Assembly: GCA_015680685.1 (NCBI GenBank)
Contig: MNCI01017937.1
Coordinates: 62,868 to 126,867, forward strand
DNA: 64,000 nucleotides
Direction of reading: 5' to 3'
Source: Gnetum montanum
Taxonomy: Eukaryota > Streptophyta > Gnetopsida > Gnetales > Gnetaceae
The notes below the pieces were generated by a model. The model was not told where the DNA came from, did no database searches, and saw only the letters and a list, made by a program, of their open reading frames with translations. This document shows positions 56,976-64,000 of this stretch, piece by piece; the first letter of the stretch is position 1, and every line of letters starts with the position of its first letter. The translations under genes were made by a program, and so were the position numbers.

Positions 56976-57590
56976 GTGCTATCAATTTTCTTGGGGTTGT
57001 GCTTCTTCCCATTTTTTCCTTCCTACGAGGAGAACCTCCATTGGGTTTGGCTTACTGTAGAATGCTAGCTATAGGGTGTTGGCCATTGAGTGAATGGACT
57101 TTGTTGATCATCGAGTAGATGGGCTTTACTTTTGATGCAACCACATCGCGTCTATAGAATAGGTGTTTCCTCCCAAGGATGAGTTGCATTACATTTGCTT
57201 GGGCTTTGACTAGCCATGAAAGGCTCCCCATGGGATGAGTTGCATTACATTTGCCATGGGTTTGGTGGTGTGATATGAAGAGAGTATGCCATGTGTGTTT
57301 ACAATATGTATGCATTAGAGGGGTTTGCATGCGGAGAATGCGAGATGGTATTAGAATGTAAGGGATATGTGTAGGCTATAATGTGGGGACATGCATAGGC
57401 TATAATGTGAGGATGTGTGTAGACTAAAACAAGATGAAGGGGATGTGCACTCTTGAGTGACTTTGCTAGCCCAATCATGCACATCAAAGCAATGTGGTAA
57501 CTTGCTACTGTGATGAGATGCGCCTTTCCATGATCACTTCTAGGGCTTCATCTTGCAAACACAACTTTTAGAAGATATGAAAAATAGTAA
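54915..57590 (-). mobile_element. E10: Tat 3' LTR with truncated tail
   Basis: LTR S4 (54915-56975) plus 3' tail to about 57590, matching E2 and E3 tails up to GCAAACACAACTTTTAGAAGAT. Everything upstream in the element (to the right) is replaced by E7. Its LTR breaks the E4 accessory ORF at a codon, so it arrived after that ORF was in place. Confidence 0.65.
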
Positions 57591-57599
57591 TACCCACAG

Positions 57600-57850
57600 T
57601 CATGCAGGATTCCATCAATAAACCAACAATACCCTTATCTCCAAATGAACTCTTATGGATACTATGTTCAACAAACTCTTTCTCCAAATGGTTCTACTTC
57701 CCATGCCTCAAATTATTCCTACTACTCTCTTGAATATCATCAACCCACAACATCTCCTATGGGATCACCATCCCATGTGTCTCATCATCAATTACATTCT
57801 CAATACTCTCATACTTTACTCTAATATATGTCATCACTAACAATGCAGGA
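57600..57850 (+). pseudogene. E7 gag C-terminal low-complexity stretch
   Basis: Plus strand NQQYPYLQMNSYGYYVQQTL, then GSTSHASNYSYYSLEYHQ and SPSHVSHHQLHS. It parallels E1 gag (QYPYRQLDPYGYYV ... SHAS ... YHQTHSPS), so both come from one lineage. Confidence 0.55.
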
Positions 57851-58079
57851 AGGATTAACATCATAACCTTAACAAAAGAATGCAAATTATGCTATGAACA
57901 TAGGGAAGGATAATAGTGCTAGTAGCCCTTAACAATAGTCTCAAAAATGTCCTTTCTTTAGGATAGTTTCCACATAAGTAAATAAAACTATTAGACCTAC
58001 TAGCTCATAAAGACTAGCACAAGGCCAATCTAGTGCAACATCCTTCCTCACAAACACAATGTCAACTAATCCTACATAA

Positions 58080-58726
58080 AAGCCAATGAACATTAGTGCT
58101 TCAAAACAAACCATAAAAGATGAACCTATTACTATAAAAGGTAGAAAATTCTATGCATTACTAATAATGATAAAGGGTATGATTGTGGCCCAAAAGGTCA
58201 AAGTATTAATTAGATCCCTATACCAATCCACAACAAAGTTGAGGAACAAGTGTGTATGGACAACCAAGTCTACACAATAGCCACTAAACTAAAAGATACC
58301 TAGTGGCTTGAGAATCAGAATATCAGACTACTTAATAGATGCATGGAAGAATCCAACATACTTCATAGTTCTAGTCCTAAGAAAATGAACCAAATAAAGA
58401 ACTTAGAAAAAAACATCTTACACTCTGAGTATATAGTAAAAGAATATGATAAACAAGGATACCCAAAAATTAAAATAGAAAATCTCAAAGAAAATCTATT
58501 TGGATCATCTATAAAGGAAATACCTTCAAGTCTGGTAGAATATATGTCTTCAGATGATCGAAATCTAATTCTCATCAATGTTAAATATGCTAGCAAGAAA
58601 AAACTTAAATTAATGAAGATGATATGGTGTATCACTAAGGGAATGTGTGGTCCATTTTTTGAATGCTTACCCATGAGTTTACTTATGGGGGAGATGTTCT
58701 ATCTTGAATCAAGAACTAATAATTGA
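58080..58726 (+). pseudogene. Unidentified coding stretch in E7
   Basis: Two overlapping frames join near 58250: 58086-58280 (IKGRKFYALLIMIKGM and SLYQSTTKLRN) and 58343-58726, open for 127 residues (Lys- and Asn-rich, KEYDKQGYPKIKIENLKENL, then SSLVEYMSSDDRNLILINVK and KMIWCITKGM). The second frame extends upstream to 58255 through one TAG. I do not recognise a family; it sits where protease or another gag part would be expected. Most of the plus-strand frame is free of stops, unlike its neighbours. Confidence 0.4.
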
Positions 58727-60540
58727 ATTTTTAACATTTGTTTTACAATTTTTTATCATTTTCCTATTTCTTCAAAAATTTTCCAATTCTTAATATGTTT
58801 TCCATTTCCTATTATTTCTCATTTCTTTATGATTTTATCTTGTCTTAAGTTATTTCCTTTATGTTTTATGAATGTCTACTATGTTTTTGTTAATAACGAT
58901 GTTGCCAGTAATGATGCAGAAGTTGATGCTATGTGTTAGGTCTTTATTCTATGCTATTAATATGATTGAATATATAATTGTGTAATGTAGTGGGATCACA
59001 TCACGCATCCCTCCAATTTCTCTAAATAAAAGGACTTTATTATGAAAAAAATATGGTTCTTCTCACACGAAAATAAAATTAACTATTGATCATTGTGTGT
59101 TGAAGAAAGAGGGAAAGAATAAGTGGAAATGGAAAAGGGTGTGACCACAAGGGGATTTGTTGTATTCTCTTCTTGACTTTCTTCTTGGGGCCTATGGCTC
59201 CTCATGGAATGCATCATTATTTCTATTTTCAACAAAGGAGAAAAGAAAAAAGAAAAAGAATAAGAAAAAGAAACAATGGGAATTCAAAGCATACTCAAAA
59301 ATAATAAGGCTACAAGCACTAGTTATGGGGCTAGAAAGACATGTTATTAATGATTGAAGGTTCCCCTCTAGCTAAGGCCCTTATTTATTCTTTTTCCCTC
59401 TCTTTTTGGAGTGTTGCTCATTCTTTGTGGTTGTTGTGGATTAATGATGGTAGCAAAGAAGAGTCACATCAATGTGAGGCCATTGTTAATGGTATGAACT
59501 TGGTATAAAACTTGGATGGATAGGTGTGATGGCCATATTAATCATAATTGACATAAGAACCTATTGTAGACATGCTAAGATACCTCATGTCCTAATCTCT
59601 GCAATCCCTTCTCACCCCATTATACCCCTCACTACTGCATGTAATTATAAGCCTAATGGTTTTATATATTATAGTGTAGGATTATAACCAAGGCAATCAT
59701 GTGTTATTTGGAATAAAGGCATGATATGCATTTAACTTCTATGCTACCAATAAACATTTATAGAGGTGGTTATGTAAGGACATTATGGTAGGAGCCTACT
59801 CTAAGAAGGATCAACTTGCATGACTTTTGTTGATAATGGTTATGAGTCAAAACATCACATCTTCCAAGACATCATGGGAACCGTCTTGAACTTTATGCAT
59901 GATTTTGGAACTACTCATCAATATTAGTTAATATTAATACTTTTAAAATAAACTATCCTATAAATTCAACCTTTCTTGATCATCTTCTGAGCCAAACCTT
60001 TGTTTTTTGTTAATTGAAAACTTGTGAGCTTCTGGAGTTAAGCTCGTTTATCATGGAGGCTAAGGATGTAATTTTTGAAAATGTTTCTAACATCCCATTT
60101 TTGAATATTATGATAAATAATAGTAACAATAATTAAAATAAATTGAACAATGTGATGACTTTAGTTACCTTAGAGCCCTGGGAATCACTATTTTATAATC
60201 ACCTTGTGCTTAAATGCTAAAAGGTTTTCAAATTTTGAGTTACCTAAGGAATCTTAAAAGGGTAATTATTAAGGAAAACTACCAAAACCTAATATTGAAC
60301 CTTTGGTAATTGCAAATGCTACTAAAAGGAATGCCTAAGGTTGAAGGTCTTTTACATGGCAAGAAAAAGAAACCTAGAGGATGATAGAGGAGGATATCTC
60401 TATGGACAAATGGTAGCACATACAAGGATTAAAGCTCAAAAATTTCATGTTCATTGGCTAGAAACCCATGGGTTGATGATGAATAATTTTAGTCCATCCT
60501 TCAAGAATGTTCTACATAAAAGAAAACAACCAACATAATA
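58727..60540 (+). other. E7 interior without recognised gene
   Basis: AT-rich. The open stretch 59157-59357 is dominated by an AAGAAAAA run (59238-59275) and the stretch 60341-60538 (MKVFYMARKRNLEDDRGGYL) ends at the start of the shared 3' interior; neither has a known motif. Confidence 0.35.
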
Positions 60541-60810
60541 ATCAAGGTTGAAAAGTCTGCCACCACTAGTGACAACAAGAAGATTAATCTTCAGTGGATT
60601 TTTGAAGGCCTTTATAATTTTGTAAAATTTAATATCTATCAAATATTTTCTTCATTTTGTAATACAAACACTCAAATAGAATCTTGTATTGCAGCACTTC
60701 AATTTGGTAATGGTAGCCAATCTAGTCTTACTTACCCCATAATGTTTGTAGTGAAACTTTGTCCATTTATATATAACTCAAGGATGAATTTTTAGTCAGT
60801 TAAAGGGGTA
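60541..60810 (+). repeat. E7 3' interior shared with E8
   Basis: Matches 312-585, including GCCACCA.TAG, TTTATAATTTTGTAAA/ACTTTAAT-like, GCA/GGCACTTCAATTT and TTTTTAGTCAGTT just before the LTR, then AAAGGGGTA as a short polypurine tract. Confidence 0.7.
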
Positions 60811-61878
60811 TGATGAGATCTATTATGTTAGGTAGCTAAGTCATGTAGACATAATGAAGCATCATTTTGTCAAGTGTATTAGTTAGCTTAGATATCGTAG
60901 ATGATACATTGCATTTGCATTGTAGCATCTCTTTCAATGCATCTAAGTTGGTTGTTGCATTGCAAATGCTATATCATAAATCCATATTGCATATGCTATA
61001 ACTTAGTTGTATTGACATATCCTCGTCAATGCATTCCTATTGATGTATCCTCATTGACGCATCCCCATTGATGCAATTAAATATGTTAACGCATCCCTAT
61101 CAATGCAATGTTTGTATTTGCCTATAAATATGCACACATCCATCGTGCATTTTATACCATTTGGTCAATAGTGTAGCTAGTCTCTTGTAATTTTCTCTCG
61201 TAATCTTAGTAAATAGATAGTGAATACCTATCATGTAGATTGAAGTTAATTGTATGGTGTCTTATTCAAGTGGCATTATATCTAGATACATTCCATGAAT
61301 GATAATAAGATTGAGATTGATTCATATTCATTGTAGCACTTCGACTTAGAATAATTTTATTTTTTAATGCAATTTACTTTTGATGTATTTAGATAATATT
61401 TAAATTTTCATGCACATTAAGTAATCAATGGAATAAGCATGACTAGTTTCAAGTGTAAACATGTATTCACTTGATAATCCTAGCAGCTTTATTTCTTGGT
61501 TTGCCTAGTAGCATAATACTTAATAATCCTAACAGTGGGTACTTGAGTTTAGGATGTGTATGACAAGTTGGGGATGGACATTCCTCATGCTTAGGATATT
61601 TTAGGATTTAATATTATTGTTAATTAGATTAAATAATTGACTTTCATAATAGTATTCAGTTAGTTTAAGACCATAACAACATCACTAATCATATGCCTCA
61701 CTTTGAACTAAACCATACATGATAAAGCTATCACTAGTCCAAGTGAGAAGACAATTACCTATAAGTGATGCTTAACAATCTAGATACCATACTAGTTCTA
61801 GCCATGGAATTTAATTAGATTGCACATGAACACTTGTGATTTTTATGGTTGGACATAGGGGGTACTTGTCACTTATTA
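60811..61878 (+). repeat. E7 3' LTR
   Basis: 1068 bp, from TGATGAGATC to CACTTATTA (worn ACTCATCA). Matches 586-1631. TATAAATA at 61123-61130. Confidence 0.75.
61123..61130 (+). promoter_or_regulatory. LTR TATA box (E7)
   Basis: GCCTATAAATATGCACACATCC, same context as 890-897. Confidence 0.6.
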
Positions 61879-62089
61879 GGGGAGTTGTCCTTCTCCCTTG
61901 GATTCTAGACATGATACTACTACATTATTTATAGTCCAACTATCAATGAAATTTATTATTATCCTCTACATTTTTAAGGTAAAAGTTGTAGACTTTTGGG
62001 TTGTCTTTTGATTATTTTTACATTATTGAATAATATAGTAAATCATCTAAATAAGAGTTTCTCTCTATCATTTTGACTTCTAATTAACC

Positions 62090-63370
62090 ACCCTCATTAC
62101 TTGTTTCTTTCGTTGTATAATTACCATCATTTAATTCTACTAACTTATCCTCCCATGGCTCTTTTGTCTAATGTTGATGATAATGCTCAAGTCTTTGGCC
62201 ATTAACTAAAAGTGAGTTAGATAGATCTTCAATGGGTGCAATTAGAAAACTACCATTGGTATAGGGTTGTAACATTAGATGTGGATCTTTCCATCAAGTT
62301 GTCAATTTTCTTGAAAATTTGTGTAGTTTCATGTTGTATGGTAAGACTTGGTCTCATTTTGAAATTTTTTTATTTATTATATTCTTATTGTGCATAATTT
62401 TCATTTGTTTCTTTATGATCCTTGATTTATCAAGTGAGTGCACACCTAATTCATTAAGTTCATGAATCTGGGCCATCCTAAGGTTTTGATTAATTTCTTC
62501 ATCAAAACTTATTTAATTTGCCAATATTAAATATTGGTATTTTATTTCTATAGGATAGAGTCATTGTTTACCATAGACCAATTGATAGGGTGAATAACCT
62601 AAGTTTGGTTTATAGGTAACCATATAGGCTCAATGTGCATCTTGTAATTTCTTAGACCAATCCTTCTTCTTAGAACAAATAGTTTTAGTTAAAATTTTTA
62701 GGATGATTCTATTAGCATTTTCAACTTGAGCATTAGTTTGAGGATGGTAGGTAGTTGGTATTTTATGTTAAATTCCATAATTCTTAAGAAACATTTTCAT
62801 TATGTTATTTATGAAGTGGGTCTTGTGATCACTAATAAGTAGACGTGAGGTTCCAAGTCATGTTAAAATATGTTCCCTTAAAAAAACTATAACTACCTTA
62901 ACATCAGTTTTTTGGAGTACCTTTAGCTTCTACCTATTTAGTATCATAATCTATATACACTAGGATATATTGATATCTATTAGAAGGTGGAAATTTTCCT
63001 AAAAGATGTATACCCCAAACATCGGAAGGTTCTATTACTAAAATGGGGTTGAGTGGCATTTATTGCCTTTTTGACATTACCCCTAAGTGTTAATACTTAT
63101 CTAATCTTTGAACATATGTGTGAGCATTCTTAAATATAGTAGGCTCATAAAATCCACTTTGTAGTATTTTTAAAGCTATTCTACGACTATCAAAATGTCC
63201 TCCTCCAGACATTCAGAGGATTTCTTATTGTTCCTCTTCCACAACACATCTTCTAGCCACTTCATCCCTACATATGTGATATAGTTATGGCTCACTCCAA
63301 ATGTACCTTGAAACTCTTTTAGAAAATAATTCTTTTCTTTTTGACTCCATTGAGTTGGGGTTTTCATGAT
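62090..63370 (-). pseudogene. E6 integrase, decayed
   Basis: Minus strand: N-terminal stretch in 63367-63176 (MKTPTQWSQKEKNYFLKEFQ), then a worn zinc-finger part; core LISDHKTHFINNIMKMFLKN (Asp kept in ISD, next residue changed), YGI.HKIPTTYHPQTNAQVE and AYMVTYKPNLGYSPYQLVYG; C-terminal WKDPHLMLQPYTNGSFLIAP and LLVNGQRLEHYHQ, the non-chromodomain end seen in Athila-type integrases. Frame breaks near 62900 and 63100. Confidence 0.8.
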
Positions 63371-63372
63371 GG

Positions 63373-64000
63373 CTAAATAGTTTGTTGTTCAGCAAACCAT
63401 GAGTTCTTTTTTACTCGAAGAAGTTCATCAAGGAATTTATTACCAAATGATCCTCTTGTACTATTTTCTTCTATATTTTCAAGTCTAGAAAGGTTTTCTG
63501 CCATAACATTATCTCTATCCCTTTTATCTAGGATTTTGAGGTTAAATTCTTGAAGTAGAAGACACCACCTCATAATCCTAGCATTTTACATTTGTTTGTT
63601 GACTAGAAACTTTATGGATAAATGATTAGTGTATACCCTAATTTTGTATCCTATTAGATAATTCCTAAATTTGTATAGAGCATTCATAATTTCTAAGAGT
63701 TATTTTTAGTAGTTGTGTAATTTACTTTAGCTTGATCCCAACTTTTCAGCACATAGTAAATTACCCTAGATTTATTTTCTATTTAATGATCCAAAACTAC
63801 TCTGATGGCTAGATCACTAGCATTAGACATTAAGTCAAAAGGAAAATCCCAATTATGTGAATTAAGTATCGAGGTTGAAGCTATGTTTTCCTTATGTTTT
63901 GTAAAGGCTTCTTAATAATCATTAGTTCATGTGAAAGGAATGTCTTTTTCCAAAATTTTATAAAGAGGTTTGGCAATTTTTGAAAAATCTTTAATAAACC
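63373..64000 (-). pseudogene. E6 RNase H and linker, decayed (cut by window edge)
   Basis: Minus strand from the edge: PFTWTNDY, then NSHNWDFPFDLMSNASDLAI, VVLDHQIENKSRVIYYVLKS, AKVNYTTTKNN, and the open stretch 63573-63373 with MRWCLLLQEFNLKILDKRDR and AENLSRLE, the classical join of RNase H to integrase. The first catalytic Asp (MCDASD in the family) is Asn. RT should lie beyond 64000. Confidence 0.8.

Larger units (their letters stand above)
57590..61878 (+). mobile_element. E7: Athila-like element, 3' part
   Basis: Plus-strand element lacking its 5' LTR and polymerase. It retains a gag C-terminal stretch, an unidentified coding stretch, a long non-coding interior, and a full 3' LTR. Interior 60541-60810 matches 312-585 of E8. 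Confidence 0.6.
61879..64000 (-). mobile_element. E6: Athila-like polymerase fragment
   Basis: Minus-strand RNase H and integrase, running off the right edge of the window. The integrase end is followed by about 200 bp of AT-rich sequence and then the E7 LTR, so E7 probably inserted here. No LTR of its own in view. Confidence 0.65.

Noticed and set aside
59157-59357. Lys-rich 66-residue frame as a nuclear protein
   Set aside because: The basic part is an A/G simple repeat (AAGAAAAAGAAT); no upstream or downstream continuation.
60811-61878. LTR as the 3' LTR of the minus-strand E6
   Set aside because: Its purine tract and shared interior lie on the left (60541-60810), as in E8, so it belongs to a plus-strand element; only the purine-rich minus-strand run near 61885-61900 argued otherwise.

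Overview
ORGANISM AND CHARACTER. The window is plant nuclear DNA made almost wholly of old, nested LTR retrotransposons of the Ty3/gypsy Athila and Tat lineages. I found no intact coding sequence, no convincing host gene and no tRNA or rRNA gene. All element genes carry many stops and frameshifts, and LTR pairs look roughly 80-85% identical by eye. Long, slowly removed, very decayed Tat/Athila DNA suggests a large-genome seed plant, perhaps a gymnosperm; this is inference only. Labels E1-E10 and S1-S6 are mine. LAYOUT. 1-1631: deletion derivative E8 (LTR fragment, 274-bp interior, LTR). 1632-13668: E1, an almost complete Athila-like element on the minus strand, inserted 9 bp from the end of the E8 LTR with exact duplication CCTGC. 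13674-15056: last 9 bp of that LTR, its flank and another LTR scrap. 15057-24769: E5, a minus-strand Tat element with gag and protease but no polymerase, plus an antisense spliced ORF and a ~187-bp dyad array. 24770-32030: E2, a minus-strand Tat element with 3' LTR, integrase, two RNases H, reverse transcriptase and a splice-acceptor-like site before the RT. 32031-35062: plus-strand decayed spliced ORF, a relative of the one in E5. 35063-47356: E3, a minus-strand gag-protease Tat derivative whose interior is tandemly duplicated. 47367-54914: E4, a plus-strand Tat element facing E3 through a head-to-head LTR palindrome; it has gag, spacer repeats and a six-exon antisense ORF. 54915-57590: E10, a Tat 3' LTR and tail that cuts into that ORF. 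57590-61878: E7, plus-strand 3' part of an Athila-like element. 61879-64000: E6, integrase and RNase H of a minus-strand Athila-like element. HOW IT FITS TOGETHER. E2 shows the parent Tat order (protease, spacer, RT-RH-IN, spacer, 3' LTR). E3, E4 and E5 retain gag and protease and have lost polymerase between two spacer-repeat blocks, so they look like non-autonomous derivatives that would need enzymes supplied in trans. The most interesting content is a recurring antisense, multi-exon accessory ORF between spacer and 3' LTR (E4, E5 and the 32-35 kb copy), with matching first exons in two copies, matching last exons in two, and compatible intron phases. In-frame stops lie almost always where a C-to-T change of CAG, CAA or CGA would make them, and the E1 primer-binding site differs from the tRNA-Asp sequence only by transitions, as expected from long deamination of methylated cytosine.
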